DNA of 64,000 nucleotides from Aureimonas sp. Leaf427 (GTDB lineage Bacteria; Pseudomonadota; Alphaproteobacteria; Rhizobiales; Rhizobiaceae): positions 103,035 through 167,034 of the forward strand of contig NZ_LMQW01000043.1 of NCBI RefSeq assembly GCF_001425485.1, given 5' to 3'. The notes under the pieces were generated by a model that was not told the origin of the DNA, did no database searches, and saw only the letters and a program-made list of their open reading frames with translations. Of the stretch, positions 8,785-20,260 are shown in pieces; within the stretch, counting starts at the first letter, position 1; every line of letters starts with the position of its first letter. The position numbers were made by a program, and so were the translations under genes.

Positions 8785-10343
8785 CTGCGTGGTCTTTCCT
8801 TGGCTTCGAAGCGCGCGATCTCGCGGGTGGCTTCCCCGCCCTCCGTATCGGCGACGAAGAACTTGAACTCGGTGGATGTGGCCGCCTCGGCAGGGCGCAG
8901 GACGAAGACCCGGACGTCGAGGACGGCGTCCGGCGGCACGACGACGTCCGTCGTCCTGCCGCGCCGCTCGTCCCCCGCCGTCCACATGACGGCATCGGCA
9001 AGCCCCTCGATGCCGACGGTCATGGTCCGGGCGAGGGTGGCCTTGTTAACGATCTTCAGATCGTAGCCGTTGCGCACGCTCCCGTCGGACAGCGTCGTGA
9101 AGAGCGGCGCGCGGTCGTGGATGACGGTGAGCGAGGTGTCGGCGCGCGTGGCCAGCGACACCGTCATGGCGACGCCGATGGCGCTCCAAAGGGCGAAGTA
9201 CACGAGCACACGAGGTCTCAGGATCGTCGAGAGCGCCGGCCCCTTCTGCTCGGCCGTCGCCGCGATCCGTCCGTCCGTCCAGGCCGTCTCGGCGTGGCGC
9301 TGATAGTCGGCGAGGGTGGAATAGGACACGAGCCCCTGGGGCTTGCCGACCTTGGTCATGACGCTGTCGCAGGCGTCGATGCAGAGCGCACACGTGATGC
9401 ACTCGAGCTGCTGTCCGTTGCGGATATCGATGCCCATGGGGCAGGCCGCGACGCAGGCGTCGCAGTCGACGCAGTCGCCGACGTCGTGTCCGGCGGCGAG
9501 CTCCTTCTTGGCGTGTCGGGAGCGGGGCTCTCCGCGCCAGTCGTTGTAGGTGACGATCAGCGAGTTCACGTCGAGCATGGAGCCCTGGATGCGGGGCCAC
9601 GGGCACATGTAGGTGCAGACCTGTTCCCGCATGAAACCTGCGAGCCAGAAGGTCGTCGCGGTCAGGAGCGCGACCGTCGTGTAGGCGACGGGCGCCGCGG
9701 TCCCGGAAACCAGGTCGAACAGGAGCGTCGGCGCGTCGTCGAAGTAGAACACCCAGGCCCCGCCCGTCGCCGCGGCGATCAGGAGCCATGCGGTCCAGAC
9801 CGTCAGGCGCTTACGCATCTTGCCGAGCGACCAAGGGGCTTGGTCGAGTTTCCGGCGGGCGTTGCGGTCGCCCTCGATCCAGCGCTCGACGGAGACGAAG
9901 AGGTCGGTCCAGACCGTCTGCGGACAGGCGTAGCCGCACCACGCGCGGCCGGCGACGGAGGTGACGAGGAACAGGCCGAGCGCCGCCATGATCAGGAGCC
10001 CGGCGACGTAGTAGAATTCCTGCGGCCAGATCTCGATGCCGAAGAAGTAGAAGCGGCGGTGGGCGAGATCGAGGAGGACCGCCTGGTTGGGCGCCGTCGG
10101 GCCGCGGTCCCAGCGAATCCAGGGCACGACCCAGTAGATGCCGAGGAGGACCGCGACGATGATCCACTTCGCGGTCCGGAATGTGCCCCGCACCTTGGAC
10201 GGAAAGATCTTCTGCCGAGCCACGTAGTCCGAGCGTTGCTCGCGGTCGTTGACGGGTCGGGTGCCGCCGATGGCTTCGTCGGAGCCCAGCGGATCGGGGC
10301 CGGAGCGCTTGTCGTTGCTGATCGTGTCGACGACGGTCGCCAT
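8781..10343 (-). CDS. ccoG: CcoG/FixG/RdxA iron-sulfur membrane protein
   Basis: A 520-residue polyferredoxin with about five membrane helices. It has the GYACPQTVW motif and a two-cluster ferredoxin segment starting at about residue 291 (CVDCDACVAACPMGID and CITCALCIDACD). The C-terminal domain is an Ig-like periplasmic fold. In cbb3 maturation CcoG is thought to reduce copper for transfer into CcoN. It is the first gene of ccoGHIS. A perfect-spacing FixK/FNR box about 94 bp upstream, overlapping the ccoP stop codon, suggests its own low-oxygen promoter. Confidence 0.96.
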   Translation of the reverse strand: MATVVDTISNDKRSGPDPLGSDEAIGGTRPVNDREQRSDYVARQKIFPSKVRGTFRTAKWIIVAVLLGIYWVVPWIRWDRGPTAPNQAVLLDLAHRRFYFFGIEIWPQEFYYVAGLLIMAALGLFLVTSVAGRAWCGYACPQTVWTDLFVSVERWIEGDRNARRKLDQAPWSLGKMRKRLTVWTAWLLIAAATGGAWVFYFDDAPTLLFDLVSGTAAPVAYTTVALLTATTFWLAGFMREQVCTYMCPWPRIQGSMLDVNSLIVTYNDWRGEPRSRHAKKELAAGHDVGDCVDCDACVAACPMGIDIRNGQQLECITCALCIDACDSVMTKVGKPQGLVSYSTLADYQRHAETAWTDGRIAATAEQKGPALSTILRPRVLVYFALWSAIGVAMTVSLATRADTSLTVIHDRAPLFTTLSDGSVRNGYDLKIVNKATLARTMTVGIEGLADAVMWTAGDERRGRTTDVVVPPDAVLDVRVFVLRPAEAATSTEFKFFVADTEGGEATREIARFEAKERPRR

Positions 10344-10430
10344 GGAGGCTCCTCGGAAGGGAAGACGGTGTCCACGCGTTGCCGAGACACCGTCTGCGGT
10401 TCCGTCTACGCGACGACCGGGTGAAGCACC

Positions 10431-10444
10431 TTGATCGAGATCAA
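10431..10444 (-). promoter_or_regulatory. FixK/FNR box upstream of ccoG, overlapping the ccoP stop
   Basis: On the minus strand it reads TTGATCTCGATCAA, a perfect TTGAT-N4-ATCAA palindrome. The TGA stop of ccoP lies inside its first half. Its centre is about 94 bp before the ccoG start. It is the best of the four boxes in the window. Confidence 0.8.
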
Positions 10445-11382
10445 TTGCTTGCCGCCTTCTCTTCCGGCCCCGGCTCGCCGCCGCCGCGCGAGTGGACGTA
10501 GATGGCGAGTTCCTTGATCGTCGCCGCGTCGAGGCGCTGCCCCCAGGCGGGCATCGCCCCGTGCCGCGGAGAGTTGACCTGCGCCCGGATGGACGCGGGA
10601 TCGCTGGAGTAGAGCCAGACCGCGTCGCTGAGGTTCGGCGCGCCGACGTCGCGGTTGCCCTCGCCGTTGCCGCCGTGGCAGGCGGCGCAGTTGTTGGCGA
10701 AGACGTCGGCTCCGGCCGCGTCCGCGGGCCCTGACTTCGACAGCGACAGAACGTGCCGGGTCACGGCGGAAATCTGGTCGCGGTCGAGAAGGCCGTCCTT
10801 GCCGAAGGCGGGCATCTCCGAAATGCGGGTGTCGTCGTCGCCCGCGTAGCGGACGCCGTGCGTGATCGTCTGCGCGATCGCCTCGAGCGACCCGCCCCAG
10901 AGCCAGTCGTCGTCGTTGAGGTTCGCGAAGCCGACGCCTCCGGCCGCGTCCGAGCCGTGGCACTGCACGCAGTTCACCTTGAAGGCGGACTCGCCCCCAC
11001 GGACGGCGAAGTCGTTCAGCGTGGGGTCGCTCGCGACCTGCTCGATCGGCAATGTGCGGATCCGTTCGACCTGGTCGGCCCGCGCGGTCTCGACGGTGTC
11101 GATCTCCTCGGCGACCTCGGACCGGGCGTGCCAGCCGAGGAGGCCGGGGGTCGACGATGTCAGGAGAGGGATGGCAGGAAACAGCAGGATGTAGACCAGC
11201 GCGAAGGCGTGCGTCGCATAGAAGACCCAGAGCCACCAGCGCGGCATCGGGGTGTTCAGCTCCTTGATGCCGTCCCATTCGTGGCCGGTCGTCGCCGTGC
11301 CCGTGACCTCGTCGATATCTCCCCGGTGGGGCTCGGAGCCGGGAACGCGGGGAAAGCCTTCGTCTTTGCCGATGTCAGTCAC
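10441..11382 (-). CDS. ccoP: CcoP, dihaem cytochrome c subunit of cbb3 oxidase
   Basis: A 313-residue subunit. The family opening HEWDGIKELNTPMPRWW precedes an anchoring membrane helix at about residues 50-70. Two haem c sites follow, CVQCH and CAACH, each with a downstream Met region. CcoP passes electrons to CcoO and the CcoN binuclear centre. I start it at GTG 11382, which gives a normal length and overlaps ccoQ by 8 nt. An extension to an ATG at 11439 would read through the ccoQ region in another frame and is unlikely. Confidence 0.94.
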   Translation of the reverse strand: MTDIGKDEGFPRVPGSEPHRGDIDEVTGTATTGHEWDGIKELNTPMPRWWLWVFYATHAFALVYILLFPAIPLLTSSTPGLLGWHARSEVAEEIDTVETARADQVERIRTLPIEQVASDPTLNDFAVRGGESAFKVNCVQCHGSDAAGGVGFANLNDDDWLWGGSLEAIAQTITHGVRYAGDDDTRISEMPAFGKDGLLDRDQISAVTRHVLSLSKSGPADAAGADVFANNCAACHGGNGEGNRDVGAPNLSDAVWLYSSDPASIRAQVNSPRHGAMPAWGQRLDAATIKELAIYVHSRGGGEPGPEEKAASN

Positions 11383-11548
11383 GGTCCATGCTCTCCAGGT
11401 CGTACTTGAAGGGAATGTCCGCCTGATCGCCGTATCCACCTTTCGATCCCGGGCGGAAGGCCCAGACGAGGATGGCCGCGAAGACGAAGGTGAGGGCGAG
11501 GAGGGCCCAACTGTCGGCGAAGTGCCGCAAGGCGTCGTAGAAGCTCAT
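11375..11548 (-). CDS. ccoQ: CcoQ, small cbb3 oxidase subunit
   Basis: A 57-residue protein read from ATG 11548 as MSFYDALRHFADSWALLA, then a membrane helix (LLALTFVFAAILVWAF) and the typical tail FRPGSKGGYGDQADIPF. It lies 6 bp after ccoO and overlaps ccoP by 8 nt. CcoQ stabilises the oxidase complex. It is small enough to be missed by length-filtered gene finding. Confidence 0.9.
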   Translation of the reverse strand: MSFYDALRHFADSWALLALTFVFAAILVWAFRPGSKGGYGDQADIPFKYDLESMDRD

Positions 11549-11554
11549 CGCGGT

Positions 11555-12325
11555 CTACCTCAGGTTCTCGTGGCTGAGCGGCTCGTAGCTCGTGAAGTCG
11601 ACGGAGGTGCCGAGCATCTGGAGATAGGCGACGAGCGCGTCCATTTCGGACACGCGCTGCGCGTTGCCGTCGAAGTCCCGGATCATGACCTTGTCGTATC
11701 GGAGCTTCAGGCCCTCCTCGGCGTCCGCCGACCTGTTCGTGGGAACGGCGAGCTGCGCGTAGAGGTCGGTCAGGGCGTTGTCGATCATCTCGGGCGTGTA
11801 GGGCACGCCAACCGCGGCGTTCGCCTTGAGCGTACCCGCGACGTCGTCGACCTTCAGGTCCGCGGTCGCGAGAAAGCCATAGCGCGGCATGATGGACTCC
11901 GGCACGACGGAGCGCGGGTCCGAGAGGTGGCGGACGTGCCATTCGTCGGAGTAGCGGTTGCCGACGCGGGCAAGGTCCGGGCCCGTGCGCTTCGACCCCC
12001 ACTGGAACGGATGATCGTACATCGATTCCGCTGCCAGCGAGTAGTGCCCGTAGCGCTCGACCTCGTCGCGCATCGGCCGGATCTGCTGTGAATGGCAGAC
12101 GTAGCAGCCCTCGCGGACGTAGATGTCGCGGCCGGCGAGCTCGAGGGGCGAGTAGGGGCGCACCCCCTCCACCTTCTCGATCGTGTTGTCGATGTAGAAG
12201 AGCGGCACGATCTCGACGATGCCGCCGATGGAGACGACGAGGAACGACAGGACGAGCAGGATCGTGACGTTCCGCTCGACCTTGTGGTGGTGCCGGAAGA
12301 GGAACTTGGAAAGCGGGTCGAGCAT
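11555..12325 (-). CDS. ccoO: CcoO, monohaem cytochrome c subunit of cbb3 oxidase
   Basis: A 256-residue subunit. It has an N-terminal membrane anchor ([20 protein letters not shown]) and a single haem c site, [11 protein letters not shown], at about residues 74-84. Family motifs [16 protein letters not shown] and [11 protein letters not shown] are present. It starts at ATG 12325, 60 bp after ccoN, and that gap holds a hairpin. It is co-transcribed with ccoN, ccoQ and ccoP. Confidence 0.97.
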   Translation of the reverse strand: MLDPLSKFLFRHHHKVERNVTILLVLSFLVVSIGGIVEIVPLFYIDNTIEKVEGVRPYSPLELAGRDIYVREGCYVCHSQQIRPMRDEVERYGHYSLAAESMYDHPFQWGSKRTGPDLARVGNRYSDEWHVRHLSDPRSVVPESIMPRYGFLATADLKVDDVAGTLKANAAVGVPYTPEMIDNALTDLYAQLAVPTNRSADAEEGLKLRYDKVMIRDFDGNAQRVSEMDALVAYLQMLGTSVDFTSYEPLSHENLR

Positions 12326-12356
12326 GGGCCTGCCTTTGAATGGGGAGGGCGGATGG

Positions 12357-12380
12357 CGGCCGGGCCGGGCGACCCGGCCG
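12357..12380 (-). promoter_or_regulatory. Intercistronic hairpin between ccoN and ccoO
   Basis: Inverted arms CGGCCGGG and CCCGGCCG face each other just after the ccoN stop. An alternative fold on the minus strand, GGCCGGG-TCG-CCCGGCC, is also strong. There is no T-run, so it is more likely an mRNA-stability or partial-attenuation element than a terminator. Part of it recurs at 59993-60008. Confidence 0.45.
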
Positions 12381-12385
12381 CGGTC

Positions 12386-13999
12386 TCACTCGGCGGGCTG
12401 GACGACGCCGACGAACTGTTCGGAGGGAACCGCGCTGCGGATCGTCTTCCAGACGTTGAAGGCCATGATCAGCCCGCCCGCGAGGTACATGAGGCCGCCG
12501 AGCGCACGGATGGCGTAGAACGGGTGGAGGGCGGCGACCGTCTCGACGAAGGAGTAGACGAGGTATCCCTCGCGATCGTATTCGCGCCACATCAGGCCCT
12601 GCATGATGCCCGAGACCCACATCGAGGCCGCGTAGAAGACGATGCCGATCGTCGCCAGCCAGAAGTGCCAGTTCACGAGGCGGAGCGAGTAGAGGCCCTT
12701 CGTGTTCCAGAGGCGCGGAACGAGGAAGTAGATCGCGCCGAAGGTGATCATGCCGTTCCAGCCGAGGGCGCCGGAGTGGACGTGGCCGATGGTCCAATCG
12801 GTGTAGTGCGACAGCGAGTTGACCGACTTGATGGACATCATGGGTCCCTCGAACGTCGCCATGCCGTAGAAGGCGACGGCCATCACCATCATGCGCAGGA
12901 TGGGATCGGTCCGCAGCTTGTCCCACGCCCCGGAGAGCGTCATCAGGCCGTTGATCATGCCGCCCCAGGAGGGCATCCAGAGCATGATCGAGAACACCAT
13001 GCCGAGCGTCTGCGCCCAGTCGGGAAGAGCGGTGTAGTGGAGGTGGTGGGGTCCCGCCCAGATATACATGAAGATCAGCGACCAGAAGTGCACGATCGAC
13101 AGGCGGTACGAGTAGACGGGCCGGTTCACCTGCTTGGGGATGAAGTAGTACATCATCCCGAGGAAACCGGCGGTCAGGAAGAAGCCGACCGCGTTGTGCC
13201 CGTACCACCATTGGATCAGGGCATCCTGCACGCCGGAGAAGGCCGGATAGGACTTGGCGCCGAGGAAGGAGACGGGGACGGCGAGGTTGTTGACGACGTG
13301 AAGGAGGGCGATCGTCACGATGAAGGCGAGGAAGAACCAGTTCGCCACGTAGATGTGGGGTTCCTTTCGCCGGACGATCGTGCCGAGGAAGACGACGAGA
13401 TAGGCGACCCAGACGACCGTCAGCCAGATGTCGATGTACCATTCCGGCTCGGCGTATTCCTTCGACTGGGTGGACCCCATCAGATAGCCGGTCGCTGCGA
13501 GCACGATGAAGAGCTGGTAGCCCCAGAACACGAACCATGCCGTGTTGCCGCCGAAGAGACGGGCCGCCGTCGTCCGCTGGACGATGTAGAAGGACGTCGC
13601 GATGAGCGCGTTGCCGCCGAAGGCGAAGATGACGGCCGAGGTGTGCAGCGGCCGCATGCGGCTGAAGTTGAACCAGGGCTCAATGTTGAGGTCCGGCCAG
13701 GTGAGCTGGAGCGCGATCACGACGCCGACGAGGAACCCGGCCACCCCCCAGAAGACCGTCGCGACGACGCCGAAGCGGATCGGGCCGTCCATGTAGACCG
13801 GCATCCCGCCGACGGTCGTCTCGGGACGAGCGACGGCCTTGGCCGGCTCGGCCGACGTCAGCCGCCATACCGACAGCGTTGCGGCCAGGAACGACACGAG
13901 GCCCATGTGGAAGGCGAAGACGTTGTCGTGCGCGTAGGCCGACGCCATGAACGCCGCCAAGGCCACCGGGATCAGCACGATCGGGTTTGCGAGTTCCAT
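12386..13999 (-). CDS. ccoN: CcoN, catalytic subunit I of cbb3 oxidase
   Basis: A 537-residue haem-copper oxidase subunit with about 12 membrane helices. Conserved histidine regions include [19 protein letters not shown] and [14 protein letters not shown] around the haem b3-CuB centre. cbb3 oxidase is a high-affinity terminal oxidase used at low oxygen. It is the first gene of ccoNOQP. A FixK/FNR box lies about 81 bp upstream. The start at ATG 13999 gives the normal length. Confidence 0.97.
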   Translation of the reverse strand: MELANPIVLIPVALAAFMASAYAHDNVFAFHMGLVSFLAATLSVWRLTSAEPAKAVARPETTVGGMPVYMDGPIRFGVVATVFWGVAGFLVGVVIALQLTWPDLNIEPWFNFSRMRPLHTSAVIFAFGGNALIATSFYIVQRTTAARLFGGNTAWFVFWGYQLFIVLAATGYLMGSTQSKEYAEPEWYIDIWLTVVWVAYLVVFLGTIVRRKEPHIYVANWFFLAFIVTIALLHVVNNLAVPVSFLGAKSYPAFSGVQDALIQWWYGHNAVGFFLTAGFLGMMYYFIPKQVNRPVYSYRLSIVHFWSLIFMYIWAGPHHLHYTALPDWAQTLGMVFSIMLWMPSWGGMINGLMTLSGAWDKLRTDPILRMMVMAVAFYGMATFEGPMMSIKSVNSLSHYTDWTIGHVHSGALGWNGMITFGAIYFLVPRLWNTKGLYSLRLVNWHFWLATIGIVFYAASMWVSGIMQGLMWREYDREGYLVYSFVETVAALHPFYAIRALGGLMYLAGGLIMAFNVWKTIRSAVPSEQFVGVVQPAE

Positions 14000-14636
14000 C
14001 GCCAGTCCTCGAATGGGGGCCGGGCCCCGTTGTCGTCCGGCACCGACCTACGCCCTCGGTCCGGGTGGACGCATTGATCGAGGTCAAATCGCGCGAACGA
14101 ACATCTGCGCATGCTGCCGTTCGCGGCGCGCCGCCGTTTCAGGGATTGCGATATCGACCCTGACGAAGCGGCGGTCGCCCGGGACGGCGAGTGCCGCGCA
14201 CCGACGGTGGTATCGCCTGCCGACACGTTCCAGCGATCCGAGCGACAGGTCGCTTGCCGTTCGGGCCTTCGACGGTTCGAACGAAACGTCATGTCGATTG
14301 ATACTAAAGTCGTTGTCAGTAGAGCCGTGTGTCAAAGCGCTCTAGGTACAAATACTGACTGTCGCTCGGTATTTCCAATCGCGTAAATATACCAGTGATT
14401 ATCCTTTGCGGGCGAAGTTGATCCGGTGTTGAAGGTCGCGTGTGAGGGGCACGTCATCTGGTTCATCGCCGACGGACTGTCGGTGTGCGACGCGGGACCT
14501 GCAACGCTTCTTTCGTCTCCGGCGGACCGTGACGAGGTCGTAGCCGTCCTGCGACGGCCGCTTCGGCCACCTTGCTCACCCTACCGATGTCCACCATCGA
14601 CGCGATCGTCGGTGGAACGAACCCCAGAGGTCCCGA
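14000..14636 (+). other. Divergent regulatory region between ccoN and a chemoreceptor
   Basis: About 640 bases without a recognisable gene. The ccoN-proximal end carries the FixK/FNR box at 14074-14087. An A+T-richer stretch around 14290-14410 may hold the promoter of the chemoreceptor on the plus strand. Open frames here look like random high-GC reading. Confidence 0.5.
14074..14087 (-). promoter_or_regulatory. FixK/FNR box upstream of ccoN
   Basis: The plus strand reads TTGATCGAGGTCAA, differing from TTGAT-N4-ATCAA at one position and fitting TTGA-N6-TCAA exactly. The centre is about 81 bp before the ccoN start, a usual place for FixK or FNR activation of cbb3 oxidase genes. Confidence 0.75.
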
Positions 14637-17069
14637 ATGCGCTTCCGTTCCATTCAGATGAAGATCGCCGTGCTCTCGGGAGTTTGCGTGCTCGGTGCCA
14701 CGGGTGCGCTGGTGCTGGGAAGCAGCATAGCCTCGAACGGCACCGTGACGTTCGTCGCCGACACGGTCGGCGAACTGGTCAAAGCCAAAACGGCGCAATC
14801 CATCGCCAGCATCGCCGCCACCAACGCGGGTTCCATTCGATCGACGCTCGATCACGCCTTCGACTCGGCCAGGATCATGGCCCGCTCCTTCGAGATCCTC
14901 GCCAAGGGTGACGCCGACGCCCCCGGGTTGGACGACAGACGGGACCGCTTCAACGCGATCCTGCTCGGTGTGCTGAAGGACAATCCGGGCTTCAACGGCA
15001 CCTACAGCGCCTGGGAGCCCGACGCCCTCGACGGAAGCGACGGCGCCTACAAGAACCGCCGGGACGTCGGCTCCGACGCGACGGGTCGCTTTCTTCCCTA
15101 CTGGACACGCGACGCCGGCGGCCGCGTGGCCGTTCAGCCTCTCGTCGAGTATGACAGCCACGACCTGCATCCGAACGGCGTCATGAAGGGCGGATGGTAC
15201 ATCGGACCGCAGACGGGCCAAGGCGAGAGCATCCTGGCCCCGCTGCCCTACGTCGTCCAAGGCAAGAACGTCCACCTCGCGACGATGTCGGTCCCGATCA
15301 CGATCGACGGGACGTTCAAGGGCGTCGTCGGCGCCGACTTCGACCTGGCCTTCGTCCAGGCGCTGGCGCTCGACGTGAAGCGTACGATCTACGGGGGAAG
15401 CTCCGCGATTTCGATCGTCAGCGGCGAGGGCCTCGTCGTGGCATCCAGCGAACATCCGGAGGCCATCGGGTAGTCGATGGAGAAGGCCGGAATCGACGCC
15501 GGCCGTTACCTGGCCGTCGTGCGGGAGGGCCGCGAAGAGGTGGCGATGGAAGGGGACGCGACGATGGCCGTCACGCCCATTGCCCTCGGCCGGACCAAGA
15601 CGCCGTGGTCCTTCATGATCGAGGTTCCGACGGCCGTCGTCATGGCCGACGTGGTCAAGCTGGACTCGGCCCTTTCGACCCGCAACATGCAGGACAGGAC
15701 GATCCAGATTCTCGTGGCGCTCGCCGTCGGCCTTGCCGGCATCGGAGCGATGTGGATGGTCGCCCGAAGCATCGCAAATCCCATCGGCCGCATGACGACC
15801 GCGATGAGACGGCTTGCCGACCACGACTTGGCGACGGACATTCCAGGCACCGGGCGGGCCGACGAGATCGGCCGGATGGCCGAGGCTGTCCAGGTCTTCA
15901 AGGACAACGCACTGAAGGCCGTCGAGCTGGAGGGCCTCGCGAACCGGACGCGGTCGCAGGTCGAGGCGGAGCGGGCCGGGACCGAACAGACGAGGCGAAC
16001 GGCGGAGGCCGAGCAGAAGCTCGTGGTCGAAACCCTCGCACATGGGCTCGGACAGATCGCGAACGGCAATCTGACCGCTGAGATCACCGAGGCGTTTCCG
16101 GGGGACTATCGCCAGATCCGGGAGGATTTCAACGCAGCCCTCGCGAAGCTGCGGACGGTCATCGGCACGGTGACCACGTCGGTCCAGAGCATGAAGTACC
16201 AGACCGCCGAGATCAGCACCGCGTCCGAGGACATGGCGCGCCGGACGGAACAGCAGGCGGCTTCGCTCGAGGAGACGGCGGCGGCCCTGACGGAGGTGAC
16301 GCGCGCGATCCGAACGACGGCGGACAGCGCCAAGCAGGCCGCCAACGTCACCGTGACCACCCGGCGCGACGCGGAGAAGTCCGGCGAGGTCGTCGGTCAG
16401 GCCGTCCTTGCCATGGGCGAGATCGAGAAGTCGTCCGACCAGATCGGGCGCATCATCGGCGTCATCGACGAGATCGCCTTCCAGACCAATCTCCTGGCCC
16501 TCAACGCCGGCGTCGAGGCCGCGCGGGCCGGCGAGGCGGGAAGAGGCTTCGCCGTCGTCGCACAGGAGGTGCGCGGACTTGCACAACGGTCGGCCGAGGC
16601 CGCCAAGGAGATCAAGACCCTCATCTCGACCTCCAGCACGCAGGTCGCCCACGGCGTCGAACTCGTCGCGCAGACCGGAACCGCGCTGGGACGGATGGTC
16701 GAGCAGGTGAGCGAGCTGACGTCGCTGATCACCGAAATCGCCGAGTCCGCGCAGGAACAGGCGGTCGGACTGAACGAGGTCAACACGGCCGTCAGCCAGA
16801 TGGATCAGGTCACCCAGCAGAACGCCGCGATGGTCGAGGAGTCGAGTGCCGCCAACAGGGAGCTTGCGGACGGCGCCAAGGCGCTCGGGCAGCTCGTGTC
16901 GCAGTTCAAGACGGGCGAAGAGGAGAGGCAGCGTCCCATGGGGACGACGAAGTCGGTCGGTCCGGCAGCCACGTCCCGGCAGGTCCGACAGCCGGCGCGG
17001 GGAGGCGGCGCGGCCGCGGCGAGGAAGATGGAGCCGAACGGAGACGCGAACGGATGGTCGGAGTTCTGA
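14637..17069 (+). pseudogene. Transmembrane methyl-accepting chemotaxis protein, interrupted by an in-frame TAG
   Basis: The reading frame would encode about 810 residues but has a TAG at 15471-15473 (codon 279). Translation can resume in the same frame at ATG 15477, giving pieces of 278 and 530 residues. The first piece has an N-terminal membrane helix and most of a double-Cache ligand domain. The second has the rest of that domain, a second helix (about 356-376 of the joined product), HAMP, and a full signalling domain ([20 protein letters not shown]). It ends in GWSEF, an xWxxF CheR/CheB tether. One C-to-T change of a Gln codon would explain the stop. I treat it as a disrupted gene; a sequencing error is the main alternative. 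Confidence 0.8.
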
Positions 17070-17308
17070 GCGGCGTCTGTCCCATGCAGGGACGACGATG
17101 ATCACAGTGCTTCTGCCGGAAGTCACCCGCTGGTGGCCCCCGGCAGAAGCGGCCGGCGTATCGGACCGATCCCGAAAGGGTCGAATGGCGCTGCTGCCTT
17201 ACTGCCGAGGCTCCCTGCGGTTCACAACCGTCTCTCGGCAGGAAGCACCGCCGCGGACCCGGGCCCGGTTGCGGAAACGTTTCCCTTCATACGATCGAGG
17301 TTCGACAC

Positions 17309-17530
17309 ATGGCCGAAGACGCCATTCGGGTTTTGCGGGAACACATGGCGAATGCATGGATCGCTTACGACGCCGCGTTTCCCACGGCGGATGGATTTTC
17401 GCAGACCTCCTTGGAAGCGAAGGCCTTGCGCGATGCGTTGGAGCGGCTCGGACTCATGGTCCGCGGACTGGAGCACTTGGCCCGCGAGCGTGTCGTCATG
17501 CAGCGGCGCCAAGCGTTTCGGGTCGTTTGA
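17309..17530 (+). CDS. Small hypothetical protein
   Basis: A possible 73-residue soluble, helical protein starting MAEDAIRVLREHMANAWIAY. It has no signal peptide or membrane helix and I do not recognise it. The amino-acid composition looks like real protein and CGAGG precedes the ATG, but no independent evidence supports expression. It lies between the broken chemoreceptor and the convergent DUF779 gene. Confidence 0.4.
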   Translation: MAEDAIRVLREHMANAWIAYDAAFPTADGFSQTSLEAKALRDALERLGLMVRGLEHLARERVVMQRRQAFRVV

Positions 17531-17629
17531 GACGCTGGCGAAGTGGTTTGAAGACGCTGGCGTCGGGACGGGGGCAGGCCCGTCATGCGGTCGCCTCCCG
17601 ACGCTCTGGTCCCGATATGCCGCTCAGGA

Positions 17630-18007
17630 TCAGGCTTGTGAGGGGAGAACCTCGTCAGGGCGGTTGGCCGGAGCGGGTGCCGCGCAGACCGTGGAGCGGG
17701 TGAGGAAGCGCCGCTCGCGGCCGTTGTCGAGCGAGAACATGCCGCCGCGCCCCGGCACCACGTCGAGGATGAGATCGGTGTGCTTCCAGGCCTCGAACTG
17801 CGCCCCGCCGATATAGACGGGCGTGTCGTCGGCGAGCCGTCCGAGGAGCACGTCGCCCTCGCCGATCCGGAACTCGCCGCGCGGGTAGCACATGGGCGAG
17901 GAGCCGTCGCAGCATCCGCCCGACTGGTGGAAGAGCACCGGGCCGTGGTCGGCGACGATCTCGGCGAGGAAGGCCATCGCCGCCGGCGTGGCCGTTACCT
18001 TGTCCAT
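17630..18007 (-). CDS. DUF779 family protein
   Basis: A 125-residue protein with the DUF779 signature HQSGGCCDGSSPMCYPRGEF and the later segment GAQFEAWKHTDLILDVVPGRGGMFSLD. DUF779 genes are very often paired with NAD-dependent aldehyde dehydrogenases, as here, where the partner starts 82 bp upstream on the same strand. The two adjacent cysteines suggest metal or thiol chemistry, but the function is not established. Confidence 0.88.
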   Translation of the reverse strand: MDKVTATPAAMAFLAEIVADHGPVLFHQSGGCCDGSSPMCYPRGEFRIGEGDVLLGRLADDTPVYIGGAQFEAWKHTDLILDVVPGRGGMFSLDNGRERRFLTRSTVCAAPAPANRPDEVLPSQA

Positions 18008-18089
18008 GTCCCAACTCCGCCAAGTGTGAAGGGCATGGCGACGGTCGCTTCCGCCGCCATGCCTTTGAGTGCCGGCGCCTGCTACCCGC

Positions 18090-19610
<1,521 letters not shown>

Positions 19611-20260
19611 TTGGTTCCTCCCGGTGTCCGGATCTGGCCCGCGTTCGTTTCGTGTTCGACGCGGCTTTGACAGGGAAGGGTGCGTTGGAAAGACAGCCCG
19701 GCGGGGGCCGAGCAGCGGTTCGACAGCCTCCCCCGTCGCCGCGGAACTTGTGCGAGATGCTGAGCGCCGTCAACGACAGGTCTGCGGAAATACGGCTTGA
19801 ATACGTATATCTACTTATCGGATCTCAGTATGTCTGCAGGCGATACGATTGAATATTGGGTGAAAAGGAGGATTTTGCTGCTTCGGTGACGCTGCCGCCG
19901 ACGTCCCGTCGCCCCTTCGACGGGCTTCGGCGATCGGGTTCGGAGAGAAGAAGGCCCGCCCGTCGGTTCTTGCGCAATCCAGCACCGTGAGATCCGGGCG
20001 GAACGTGGATTTCAACTCCGCAAGCCGACGATGGCCGCATGTATCAGCGCCGTCTCGAGGGCCGCGAGGACGAGGTGCGCATGGAGATGGAAGTCCGGCG
20101 CTCGCAGAAACGGCGGCTCCTCGGGAAGACTTAAACTGGGCTCGATTTGAGCCGGCGTCATGGAATCCGTCAGGTTCATTGCGAACCCGACGGATTCTCG
20201 TCTCGTTTGTTGCCACTTGTCTTTTCGGGATAACCGGTTCCTGCTTATCCCTCACAAGTT
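19611..20260 (-). other. Intergenic region upstream of the aldehyde dehydrogenase
   Basis: About 650 bases with no recognisable gene. An A+T-rich patch near 19790-19860 includes the palindrome ATACGTAT at 19801-19808 and is a candidate promoter for the aldehyde dehydrogenase. No FixK-type box fits TTG(A/C)-N6-(T/G)CAA. The rest looks like ordinary spacer. Confidence 0.4.

Noticed and set aside
14000-14636. Small open frames in the ccoN upstream region as genes
   Set aside because: They have no ribosome sites or protein-like composition and overlap the FixK box and promoter region.
14463-17126. Very long open frame (887 codons) on the minus strand
   Set aside because: It is antisense to the chemoreceptor, has Arg/Gly/Asp-rich random-looking sequence and no domain. 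It arises from high-GC codon usage.
19611-19860. Sigma-54 promoter upstream of the aldehyde dehydrogenase
   Set aside because: No TGGCAC-N5-TTGC-like element was found on the minus strand.
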